Assembly: GCF_030816715.1 (NCBI RefSeq)
Contig: NZ_JAUSYH010000001.1
Coordinates: forward strand, 6,820,001-6,884,000
Direction: 5' to 3'
DNA: 64,000 nt
DNA from: Streptomyces achromogenes
GTDB taxonomy: Bacteria > Actinomycetota > Actinomycetes > Streptomycetales > Streptomycetaceae
Position numbers and translations under genes: made by a program
Shown here: one piece after another, positions 37,156 to 44,736 of the stretch
Layout of the letters: each line of letters opens with the position of its first letter
Numbering within the stretch: position 1 is the stretch's first letter
The notes under the pieces: model-generated
Databases searched by the model: none
The model's input: only the letters and a program-made list of their open reading frames with translations
What the model was told of the DNA's origin: nothing

Positions 37156-38361
37156 TCAGAGGAAGGTCGCGAGCCCGTCGAGCAGCCGGTCGACGTCCTC
37201 CTCGTCGTTGTAGGGAGCGAGCCCCACCCGCAGCGCGGGATCGTCGATCTTCAGCGCGGCGAAGGCCTCGTAGGCGTAGAAGGAGCCGGCGGGGGCCACC
37301 ACTCCCCGCGCGGCCAGGTGCGCCTGCGCCTCGCGCGCGTCCCGGCCGTGGAGGGTCATGAGGACGGTCGGCGTGCGCCGCGCGGCCTTCGTGTGGACGG
37401 TGACGGCGTCGCCCAGCGCGTGCAGTCCGGCCGCCAGTCGGGAGCGCAGCGCGTTCTCGTGCTCGTGCAGGGACCGCAGTGAACGCGTCAGCCGCTGCCT
37501 GCGCGACTCCCCGGCGGGGCCCGCCGCGTCCATCCCGGCGAGGAAGTCCACGGCGGCGGTGGCGCCCGCGAGGAGCTCGTAGGGCAGTGTCCCGAACTCG
37601 AACCGTTCGGGCACGGCGTTCGTGGACGGCAGCAGCTTGTCCGGTACGACGGCTTCGAGGGTCTCGGGCGCACCGGCGAGCACCGCACAGTGCGGCCCGA
37701 GGAACTTGTACGGCGAGCAGACGAACAGGTCGGCGCCGAGCGCCGGCACGTCCACCAGATGGTGTGCCGCGTAGTGCACCCCGTCCACGTACACCAGGGC
37801 GCCCACGTCGTGGGCCCGGTCGGCGATGCGGCGCACCGGCGGCACGGTGCCCAGCACGTTCGAGGCCGCCGTCACCGCCACCAGCCGGGTGCGGGGCGAC
37901 AGGGCGCGCTCGTAGGAGTCGAGGTCGAGTTCCGTGGTGACCGGGTCCGTCCCGATCCAGCGGACGGCGACGCCGGCGCGCTCGGCGGCCTGGATCCAGG
38001 GGCGCACGTTGGCGTCGTGGTCGAGCCTGCTGAGGACGATCTCGTCGCCGGCCCGCCAGTCCTTGGCCAGGTGCCGCGAGAAGTCGTAGGTGAGCTGGGT
38101 GGCGCTGCGCCCGTGCACGACGCCGCCAGGGGGTACGGCCAGGAGGTCGGCGTAGGCGGCGCGGAAGTCGGCCACGGCCTGCTCGGCGTTTCGCTCGGAG
38201 GCGCTGACGAGCCCCCGGTTGGACAGGGGGCCGGTCATCGTCCGGGCGACGGCCTCGGCCACCTGGACGGGGGTCTGGGTCCCGCCGGGACCGTCGAAGA
38301 AGGCGAGGCCCTGTGCGAGGGCGGGAAAACAGGTGCGCAGCGCGGCGACGTCCAGAGCCAT
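37156..38361 (-). CDS. Class V aminotransferase, cysteine-desulfurase-like
   Basis: A 401-residue PLP enzyme of the SufS/CsdB-like fold. The PLP Lys is in FVCSPYKFLGPHCAVL. The His that stacks on the cofactor is in the LSRLDHDANVRPW loop. SPRTRLVAVTAASNVLGTVPPV and YVDGVHYAAH follow the family. This subgroup lacks a clear catalytic Cys loop, so sulfur mobilisation is not certain. It lies upstream of furA but 73 bp separate them. The start at 38361 (MALDVAALR) is chosen for family fit. Confidence 0.82.
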   Translation of the reverse strand: MALDVAALRTCFPALAQGLAFFDGPGGTQTPVQVAEAVARTMTGPLSNRGLVSASERNAEQAVADFRAAYADLLAVPPGGVVHGRSATQLTYDFSRHLAKDWRAGDEIVLSRLDHDANVRPWIQAAERAGVAVRWIGTDPVTTELDLDSYERALSPRTRLVAVTAASNVLGTVPPVRRIADRAHDVGALVYVDGVHYAAHHLVDVPALGADLFVCSPYKFLGPHCAVLAGAPETLEAVVPDKLLPSTNAVPERFEFGTLPYELLAGATAAVDFLAGMDAAGPAGESRRQRLTRSLRSLHEHENALRSRLAAGLHALGDAVTVHTKAARRTPTVLMTLHGRDAREAQAHLAARGVVAPAGSFYAYEAFAALKIDDPALRVGLAPYNDEEDVDRLLDGLATFL

Positions 38362-38618
38362 GCCCCGACTCTGGCATTCGGCGCCGGGCGCCACCACCGG
38401 GTCGGCGAAGTAGGCGGGATCCGTTCGGTGCGGTGCCCACCGCGGCCGGCCGGGAGGTGTCCCCGCTCCCTGGGCGTCGCCGCCCGGCCACCGCCCGTAG
38501 GGGTCCCGGTGGCAACGGCGATCCGGGGGCGGCGTCGCCGGAACCGCGACCCCGGTCCGTCCGCCCGGCCGTCACGGAGGCGGCGGTGTTCGGGCCGCCT
38601 CACGGCCGCGTTCGACGG

Positions 38619-39698
38619 TCAACCGCCGGACGGCGGCGCACCGTCGAACGCCGCTCGCAGGATCGCCCGCAGCTCCCCGGCGGAGGCTTGGCGGGGGTTG
38701 CCGTACGGCGCCCGGAGCGTGGCGCCGACGGCACGCTCCAGGTCGGCGGCGGACAGGCCGAGCGCGGCGAGGGAGCGCGGGACGCCCAGCCGCCCGCCCA
38801 GCTCGTACAGCTCCCGGGCCGGGTCCGCGACCTCGAGCGCACGGCGCAGCGCCGCCGTCGCGGCGGGCGCCGACGGCGCGTTGAACGCCAGCACATGCGG
38901 CAGGACGACGGCGTGCGTCTCGGCGTGCGGCAGGCCGAAGGCGCCGCCGAGCACGTGGCAGAGCCGGTGGTGCAGGCCCATGGAGGTCGCGCCGAGGCAG
39001 GCGCCGCACAGCCAGGCCCCGTACAGGGCGCTGCCGCGGGCGGCCGGGCCGGTGGGTTCGGCGACGACCTCGGGCAGGGCGCGCGCCAGTGCCCGTACGC
39101 CGTCCTGCGCCATCAGCGAGACGATCGGCGAGGCGTCCGGGGCGTAGAGCGCCTCGGCGGCGTGCGCCATCGCGTTCATCCCGCTGGCGGCGGACTGCGC
39201 GGACGGCATGGTGAGCGTCAGCAGCGGGTCGTACACGACACTGCGCGGCAGGACCCGCGGATCGCGCCCGGTGCGTTTCACCCCGTCCTCGGTCTCGCCC
39301 CAGACCGGCGTCATCTCCGACCCCGCGTACGTCGTCGGGACGGCCACGACCGGCAGGCCGGTGCGGCGGGCGACGGCCTTGGCCAGCCCGATCGCGGAGC
39401 CGCCGCCGACCGCGGCGCAGCCGTCGGCTCCGGCCTCGCGGGCCGCCTCGACGGCTCGTTCGGCGCTCGGCACCGGTACGTGCATGCGCGCGCCCGCGTG
39501 CACTCCGGCGCACGCGTCGCCGAGCGTGGCGGCGACGGCGCGGGCCGTGTCCCGGCCGCGCTCGCCGCAGACGACGAGGACGCGGCGCAGGCCGAGCCGT
39601 CCGGTCTCCGCCGCGACGGCGTGCGGCACGGCGCCCGGCCGGAACACGACGCGCATCGGCTGGGACTGGTAGGTGAAGTCCAGGGCCGGCCCGGTCAC
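38619..39698 (-). CDS. Maleylacetate reductase
   Basis: An iron-type alcohol dehydrogenase family protein of 359 residues that reduces maleylacetate to 3-oxoadipate with NAD(P)H. The nucleotide site is CAAVGGGSAIGLAKAVA (about 85-101). AGSEMTPVWG follows, and the metal-ligand region is GLHHRLCHVLGGAFGLPHAETHA (about 230-252). The GTG start at 39698 overlaps the TGA of the dioxygenase gene, so the two are translationally coupled. This supports the function: hydroxyquinol cleavage gives maleylacetate, its substrate. Confidence 0.9.
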   Translation of the reverse strand: MTGPALDFTYQSQPMRVVFRPGAVPHAVAAETGRLGLRRVLVVCGERGRDTARAVAATLGDACAGVHAGARMHVPVPSAERAVEAAREAGADGCAAVGGGSAIGLAKAVARRTGLPVVAVPTTYAGSEMTPVWGETEDGVKRTGRDPRVLPRSVVYDPLLTLTMPSAQSAASGMNAMAHAAEALYAPDASPIVSLMAQDGVRALARALPEVVAEPTGPAARGSALYGAWLCGACLGATSMGLHHRLCHVLGGAFGLPHAETHAVVLPHVLAFNAPSAPAATAALRRALEVADPARELYELGGRLGVPRSLAALGLSAADLERAVGATLRAPYGNPRQASAGELRAILRAAFDGAPPSGG

Positions 39699-40567
39699 GC
39701 CGTCACCGGCTGCAGCACGATGTCGAACAGGGCCCGGCGAAAGGGGTTGGCCAGGCCGGACGCCGCCGCCAGCGCCGGGTCGTCCACCTCGGCGAACTCC
39801 TGCACCAGGCTCCTCCTGACGGCGAAGACGGCGTCCGACTCCAGATGGTCGCCGCCCGCCACGAAGACGTGGGTGGTGACGGGCAGGTGACCGGCGGCGC
39901 TCACGATGAAGTGGATGTGGGCGGGCCGGTAGGGGTGGCGGCCGGTCGCCTCGAGCAGCGTCCCGACCGGTCCGTCCGTGGGGATCGGATACGGGCTCGG
40001 CACGCACGAGCGGAACCAGAAGCGGCCCTCGGCGTCCGCGGTGAACAGGCCGCGGCCGTTGCCCGGCGGCTGTTTCCCGGGCTGCTGGACGTCGTAGAAG
40101 CCCTGGTCGTCGGCCTGCCACACGTCCAGTGTCGCGCCGGGCAGCGCGGTGCCGTCGACGGACACGACACGGCCGCTGATGAGGCAGGGCTCGCCGGCGC
40201 CGACCAGGTCCAGGGTGTCCCCGAGCGCCCGCGCGGGTGACTCGACCATGTGGAAAGGGCCGAGCACGGTGGAGTCGGTGGCGGCCGGCTCCTTGCGGTC
40301 GTTGATCGCCTCGACGAGCATCGACACGCCCAGGACGTCCGAGAGCAGGATGAACTCCTGCCGGGCCTCGTCGCACCGGTGCCCGGCCTCGGTGAGGAAA
40401 GCGATCGCCCGTTCCCATTCGGCCCGGGTCGGCTCGGCCTCCCGCACGAAGTCGTGCAGATGCCGGACGAGGTCGGTCAGCAGCTCCCGCAACCGGGGGT
40501 CGGGGGTGCGGGCGAAACTGTCCACGACCGCGTCCGTCGCGGTCTCGGCGGTGAAGTCCATGGCCAT
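39695..40567 (-). CDS. Hydroxyquinol 1,2-dioxygenase (intradiol ring cleavage)
   Basis: A 290-residue non-haem iron dioxygenase. The ligand set is visible: Tyr in DDQGFYDVQ, Tyr in PSPYPIPTDGP, and two His in RPAHIHFIV. An N-terminal dimerisation helix bundle (about 1-100) precedes the beta-sandwich, as in hydroxyquinol and catechol dioxygenases. Its pairing with maleylacetate reductase makes hydroxyquinol the likely substrate. AGGAGACCGCC precedes the ATG at 40567. No hydroxylase or regulator gene is adjacent, so the supply of hydroxyquinol must come from elsewhere. Confidence 0.88.
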   Translation of the reverse strand: MAMDFTAETATDAVVDSFARTPDPRLRELLTDLVRHLHDFVREAEPTRAEWERAIAFLTEAGHRCDEARQEFILLSDVLGVSMLVEAINDRKEPAATDSTVLGPFHMVESPARALGDTLDLVGAGEPCLISGRVVSVDGTALPGATLDVWQADDQGFYDVQQPGKQPPGNGRGLFTADAEGRFWFRSCVPSPYPIPTDGPVGTLLEATGRHPYRPAHIHFIVSAAGHLPVTTHVFVAGGDHLESDAVFAVRRSLVQEFAEVDDPALAAASGLANPFRRALFDIVLQPVTA

Positions 40568-40835
40568 GGCGGTCTCCTGCTCGGCCTCGGCGGTTCGGCT
40601 CCGCCGAGTATCCGTCGTGAGGGGCGGAATGCCGGCGCGGGGCGCGGTGTCGGCGTCTTGGGCGGAGCAGGGGGACCGGGCCCGCGACGGCCCACGGTCG
40701 TGCGGGGACGCGGCCGGGTCCGGCCGGACGGTCCGGCGAGGGCTGAGGCCGGGCCCCCGACCGGGCCGGCGCGCCTCCTGAGAAGATCGTTCCTGAAACG
40801 CGTCCACCGGACCCCGGAAGGGGATCGACGAGATC

Positions 40836-40952
40836 ATGTGTGCCACCGCGTCCCGCAGCCTGACGGAATCCCGTCCCGGCACGGATTCCTGTCCCGGGAC
40901 GGAAACCGGTTCCCGTACGGCAACCCGTTGCAGGACGGAGGTCCGCGGATGA
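40836..40952 (+). CDS. Possible 38-residue upstream ORF coupled to the acyl-CoA hydrolase gene
   Basis: An ATG at 40836 opens a 38-codon frame whose TGA overlaps the ATG of the next gene (ATGA at 40949-40952). The peptide begins MCATASRSLTESRPGTDS and contains TES, TDS and TETGS variants because the DNA consists of 18-bp repeats. GGAAGGGG lies 15-22 bases upstream. It might set translation of the downstream gene. The evidence is positional, and it could be chance in repeat DNA. Confidence 0.35.
   Translation: MCATASRSLTESRPGTDSCPGTETGSRTATRCRTEVRG
40863..40934. repeat. Four 18-bp tandem units before the acyl-CoA hydrolase gene
   Basis: Units start at 40863, 40881, 40899 and 40917, all with ACGG at the same place (for example ACGGAATCCCGTCCCGGC and ACGGATTCCTGTCCCGGG). 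A fifth partial unit at 40935 provides the ribosome-binding site ACGGAGG. Confidence 0.85.
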
Positions 40953-42067
40953 CCGGCGCCGACGACCCCGTCCTGCTGAAGACCGTCGGCCGGGCCGGCC
41001 GCCTCGTCCTCAACCGCCCACGCGCTCTCAACGCCCTGAACCATGCGATGGTGCGCCGGATCGACGACGCGCTGACGGCGTGGGAGCACGACCCCGCCGT
41101 CGAGACCGTCGTGCTCACCGGCGCGGGGGAACGCGGTCTGTGCGCGGGCGGTGACATCCGCGCCGTCCACGACGACGCCCGCGACGGCGACGGGAGGGCC
41201 TCGGCGGCCTTCTGGCGCGACGAGTACCGTCTCAACGCCCGTATCGCCCGTTACCCCAAGCCCTATGTCGCGCTCATGGACGGCATCGTCATGGGCGGCG
41301 GCGTCGGCGTGTCGGCGCACGGCGGCGTGCGGGTCGTCACCGAGCGCTCCCGGATCGCCATGCCCGAGACCGGCATCGGATTCGTGCCCGACGTCGGCGG
41401 CACCCACCTGCTCGGCCGTGCGCCGGGTGAACTCGGCGTCCATCTCGCCCTGACGGGTGCGCAGATCGGCGCGGGCGACGCCGTGCTGTGCGGACTCGCC
41501 GACCACTACGTGCCGTCCGCCTCGCTGCCAACGTTTCTCGCCGAACTCGCCGACCTGCCGGTGAGCGAGGCCGTCGCCCGTCACGAGCAGCCCCCGCCGC
41601 AAGGGGAGTTGGCCGCGGCGCGCGGGTGGATCGACGCGTGTTACGCCGCCGGCACGGTCGAGGAGATCGTCCGGCGTCTGCGCGCCCACGGCGACCCGGC
41701 CGCCGCGGAGGCCGCGGAGACCCTGCTCACGCGGTCGCCCACCGCCCTGAAGGTCACCCTGGCCGCCCTGCACCGCTCCCGGCGGCTCGGCTCCCTGGAG
41801 GAGGTGCTGGACCAGGAGTACCGCGTTTCGTGCGCCGCTCTGACCAGCCCCGACCTCGTCGAGGGAGTCCGCGCCCAGATCGTCGACAAGGACCGCACCC
41901 CGCGCTGGTCGCCGGCCACCCTCGCCGAGGTCGCCGCCGCCGACGTGGAGCGTTTCTTCACCCCGCTCGGCACCCGGGAACTCGGTCTCGCCGGACCACC
42001 GTCCCCTCACCCGGCCCGCCCGGCTCACCAACCTCCATTCGACCGCTCGGCCTCACCGCGCCCCTGA
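40949..42067 (+). CDS. Enoyl-CoA hydratase/isomerase family, 3-hydroxyisobutyryl-CoA hydrolase type
   Basis: A 372-residue crotonase-fold enzyme. The oxyanion-hole regions are GERGLCAGGDIRAVHDD (about 60-76) and DGIVMGGGVGVSAHG (about 112-126), and the active Glu is in IAMPETGIGFVPDVGG. The long C-terminal helical extension and overall length match 3-hydroxyisobutyryl-CoA hydrolases, which act in valine degradation, rather than the 260-residue hydratases. The last 25 residues are Pro-rich. ATG 40949 follows GGACGGAGG. No other valine gene is adjacent. Confidence 0.85.
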   Translation: MTGADDPVLLKTVGRAGRLVLNRPRALNALNHAMVRRIDDALTAWEHDPAVETVVLTGAGERGLCAGGDIRAVHDDARDGDGRASAAFWRDEYRLNARIARYPKPYVALMDGIVMGGGVGVSAHGGVRVVTERSRIAMPETGIGFVPDVGGTHLLGRAPGELGVHLALTGAQIGAGDAVLCGLADHYVPSASLPTFLAELADLPVSEAVARHEQPPPQGELAAARGWIDACYAAGTVEEIVRRLRAHGDPAAAEAAETLLTRSPTALKVTLAALHRSRRLGSLEEVLDQEYRVSCAALTSPDLVEGVRAQIVDKDRTPRWSPATLAEVAAADVERFFTPLGTRELGLAGPPSPHPARPAHQPPFDRSASPRP

Positions 42068-42366
42068 ACCCGGCGCGTCCTCTCGGACCCACCCGTGGCC
42101 AGGCCTGACCGCCACGGAGCGCGCCGACGGCCTCGCGAACCCGGCATGGCCGGCACACCCGTCCTGCCGGGCACCCGGCCGCCGCGCCTCGATCGGGACC
42201 GACCCCGACCCGGAGCCCGACCCCGACCCCGACTGCGAGGTCGATGCCGAGGCCGAGCCTGTTTGCGAGGTCGACCCGATGCCGGGGTGAGGTCGCCCCG
42301 CGTCGGCGCTCACTCCCGCCCGCGTTGCGGACAGGACCTGTCCGCAAGTCCGGCTAGCTTGATCGT

Positions 42367-43476
42367 ATGACGAAGACGACGTCCCCGGTGGGCCCCGTGC
42401 TCGACGTCCGGGCTCTCAACCGTGCCACCCTCGCCCGGCAACTGCTGCTGAGCCCGGCCGAGTTGTCCGCCAAGGCCGCGGTGGAGCACCTTCTCGGACT
42501 GCAGGCGCAGAACGTCAAGCCGCCGTACTACGCGCTCGCCGCCCGCCTCGAGGGCTTCGCCCCGGAGCAGTTGTCGGGGCTGATGGCCGACCGTGAGGTC
42601 GTCCGCATCGTCAGCATGCGCTCCACCATCCACACCCACACCGCGGACGACTGCCTGACCCTCCGGCCGCTCGTCCAGCCCGCCCGCGAGCGGGAGCTGA
42701 CCAACTTCCGCAAGGGACTCGTCGGGGTCGACCTCGACCGGCTCGCGGTCCTCGCCCGCAAGCTGGTCGAGGACGAGCCGCGCACCATGGGCCAACTGCG
42801 CGAGGCGCTCACCGTGGAGTGGCCGGACGCCGACCCGGCGTCCCTCGCCGTGGCCGCCCGCTGCCGACTGCCCCTGGTCCAGGTCACTCCGCGCGGGCTG
42901 TGGGGCCGGAGCGGACAGGTCGCCCTCACCACCGCCGAGCACTGGCTGGGCCGCCCCGCCGAGCAGGCGCCCGCGGTGGACGCCGTCGTCCTGCGCTATC
43001 TGGCGGCCTTCGGCCCGGCCTCTGTCAAGGACATGCAGACCTGGGCCGGCCTGACCCGGCTGCGCGAGGCCTTCGAACGTCTGCGCCCGCAGCTGTCGGT
43101 CTTCCGGGACGAGCACGGCGTCGAGCTGTTCGACCTGCCCGAGGCCCCGCGCCCCGACCCCGAAACCCCGGCCCCGCCGCGGTTCCTCGCCGAGTTCGAC
43201 AACCTTCTCCTCTCCCACGCCGACCGCGGCCGCGTCATCCCGCCCGAGTACTGGGGGCGTTCCTGGCAGGGCAACCAGGCGTACTGCACCCTCCTGGTCG
43301 ACGGCTTCCTGGCGGGCGTGTGGCGACTGGAGCGAGACGCCCTGGTCGTCGAGCCCTTCGGCCGCCTCACCGGCGCGCAGAGGCATGACGTGCTGGCCGA
43401 GGGCGAGCGTGTGCTGGCCGTGATGCACCCCGGGGAGTCCTACGACATCCGGTTCGGGACGGTCCTGCGGACCTGA
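42367..43476 (+). CDS. AlkZ-like DNA glycosylase (winged-helix HTH_42 family)
   Basis: A 369-residue protein of the winged-helix DNA glycosylase family that includes AlkZ and YcaQ/AlkX. The conserved catalytic pair appears as Gln46-Ala-Gln48 (LLGLQAQNVKPPYYAL), the QxQ form of AlkZ-like proteins; the YcaQ branch has QxD. Other family blocks are VVRIVSMRSTIHTHTADD (about 78-95), AFGPASVKDMQTWAGL and FDNLLLSHADR. These enzymes remove bulky alkylated bases or crosslinks. The ATG at 42367 has no ribosome-binding site and sits right after a TAGCTTGAT word, so the message may be leaderless. Confidence 0.83.
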   Translation: MTKTTSPVGPVLDVRALNRATLARQLLLSPAELSAKAAVEHLLGLQAQNVKPPYYALAARLEGFAPEQLSGLMADREVVRIVSMRSTIHTHTADDCLTLRPLVQPARERELTNFRKGLVGVDLDRLAVLARKLVEDEPRTMGQLREALTVEWPDADPASLAVAARCRLPLVQVTPRGLWGRSGQVALTTAEHWLGRPAEQAPAVDAVVLRYLAAFGPASVKDMQTWAGLTRLREAFERLRPQLSVFRDEHGVELFDLPEAPRPDPETPAPPRFLAEFDNLLLSHADRGRVIPPEYWGRSWQGNQAYCTLLVDGFLAGVWRLERDALVVEPFGRLTGAQRHDVLAEGERVLAVMHPGESYDIRFGTVLRT

Positions 43477-43550
43477 CGCCGGAAACAGCGGCAACAGCCG
43501 AAACGGTCGGGGGCCGCGCCCCGCACCGCCGGGCGGTGCACCACGCGCAA

Positions 43551-43577
43551 CGCCCCCACCGGCGACCGGTGGGGGCG
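43551..43577. terminator. Hairpin 1 between convergent genes
   Basis: CGCCCCCACCGG and CCGGTGGGGGCG pair perfectly over 12 bp around a 3-base loop. Confidence 0.75.
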
Positions 43578-43590
43578 TGGACGGATGGAC

Positions 43591-43633
43591 AGGGGGCGCT
43601 GCGGGCCGCTCGTGGAGGCTCGCAGCGCCCCCT
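43591..43633. terminator. Hairpin 2 between convergent genes
   Basis: AGGGGGCGCTGCG at 43591-43603 pairs with 43621-43633 over 13 bp. It lies next to the protease stop, so it probably ends both transcripts together with hairpin 1. Confidence 0.8.
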
Positions 43634-43682
43634 GGTCGTTCCCTGAGGGATGCTCAGGAGTTTCTCGGGGGCTACCCCGGAC

Positions 43683-44474
43683 TTACGAGTTGACCTGTGC
43701 GGTCACCAGGCTGGAGAAGGCGGTCAGCCGGGTGTACACACCCGGGTAACCGCCTTCCGCGCAGCCCTCGCCCCAAGAAGTGATCCCTGCCAGGACGCCC
43801 CCGATGAGCAGGGGACCGCCGCTGTCGCCCTGGCAGGTGTCTGTACCGCCGGAGGTGTATCCGGCGCAAACCATGTCGGTCTGGACGAAGTCCGAACCGT
43901 AGGAGCTCTTGCAGCTGGAGTCGGACACGATCGGGACGGTCGCGGTCCGCAGCTGGTTGGAGGAGCTGCCGTTCTCCGAGGTGGTGCCCCAGCCGATGAT
44001 GCGGGCGGTGGTGCCGGCCGCGTACACGCCGGTCTGGGACGAGGAGACGTACGACGCCTTGGTGTACGGCATCGACGTCGACAGGGTCAGGACGGCCACG
44101 TCGTCGCCGTTGGTGGCGTCCGTGTATCCCGGGTTGACCCAGATCCTGCTCACCCGGCTGACCGTGCCGTTGGTGCCGTTGAGGTAGGTGCGGCCGCCGA
44201 CGACGCGCACGCTGCTCGTGGTCTCGCCGACCATGCAGTGTGCGGCGGTGACCACCTTGGTGGCCGAGACGAGGGTGCCGCCGCAGAACTGGTTCTGCGA
44301 GGCGTCGGTGATCTGCATCATGAACGGATACGCCGTGGTCGTGGTCGGCGTGCCGCCGACGATCGGCTGCGGGGCTGCGACGGCGGTGGGGGCGCCGAGC
44401 AGTACGGTCGCCGCCGTGGCGGCGGTCGCCGCGACGACGGCGGCGGTTCTCTTCACGCGGTTGCGCCCGAACAT
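43683..44474 (-). CDS. Secreted trypsin-like serine protease (S1)
   Basis: A 263-residue preproprotease. The signal peptide is RVKRTAAVVAATAATAATVLLGAPTAVA, then a very short propeptide, then the mature N-terminus IVGG. The triad is His in TAAHC, Asp in NGDDVAVLTL and Ser in CQGDSGGPL. The Asp six residues before the active Ser (GGTDTCQGDSGGP) points to trypsin specificity after Arg or Lys. ATG 44474 follows GAGGAG. Its upstream region has a CCCCTAGGGG dyad near a TAGCGT -10-like word, so regulation by a dyad-binding factor is likely. Confidence 0.93.
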   Translation of the reverse strand: MFGRNRVKRTAAVVAATAATAATVLLGAPTAVAAPQPIVGGTPTTTTAYPFMMQITDASQNQFCGGTLVSATKVVTAAHCMVGETTSSVRVVGGRTYLNGTNGTVSRVSRIWVNPGYTDATNGDDVAVLTLSTSMPYTKASYVSSSQTGVYAAGTTARIIGWGTTSENGSSSNQLRTATVPIVSDSSCKSSYGSDFVQTDMVCAGYTSGGTDTCQGDSGGPLLIGGVLAGITSWGEGCAEGGYPGVYTRLTAFSSLVTAQVNS

Positions 44475-44617
44475 GGAACTCCTCGAGGGGTTGCCGGTGG
44501 GGGGTCGCGCGGGTGTGGGGGTGTGCACGGGGGTCGCGGGACCGACCCCCGTGTGCCCGGGCGAGCGGCACGTCCCTTACGCTAGGACCCGGTGCCCGGC
44601 GTCCCCAATGAGGGAAC

Positions 44618-44627
44618 CCCCTAGGGG
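44618..44627. promoter_or_regulatory. CCCCTAGGGG dyad in the protease promoter
   Basis: This perfect 10-bp palindrome is flanked by CCCCAATGAGGG (about 44602-44613) and GTTGGGG. On the protease strand it lies about 35-45 bases before a possible -10 TAGCGT near 44579-44584. Confidence 0.5.
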
Positions 44628-44736
44628 AGTTGGGGCAGGGAAAACCCTCGGTCCGGCAGTGCTGTCGCCGTACCCCCGCTCAGGGGGACGTCCTGCGCGC
44701 GGGTCGCCCCCGAGGGGCAGTTAACCCGCGCGATCC

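Noticed and set aside
40863..40934. 18-bp repeats as a CRISPR-like array
   Set aside because: Units are contiguous and diverged, without spacers or cas genes.
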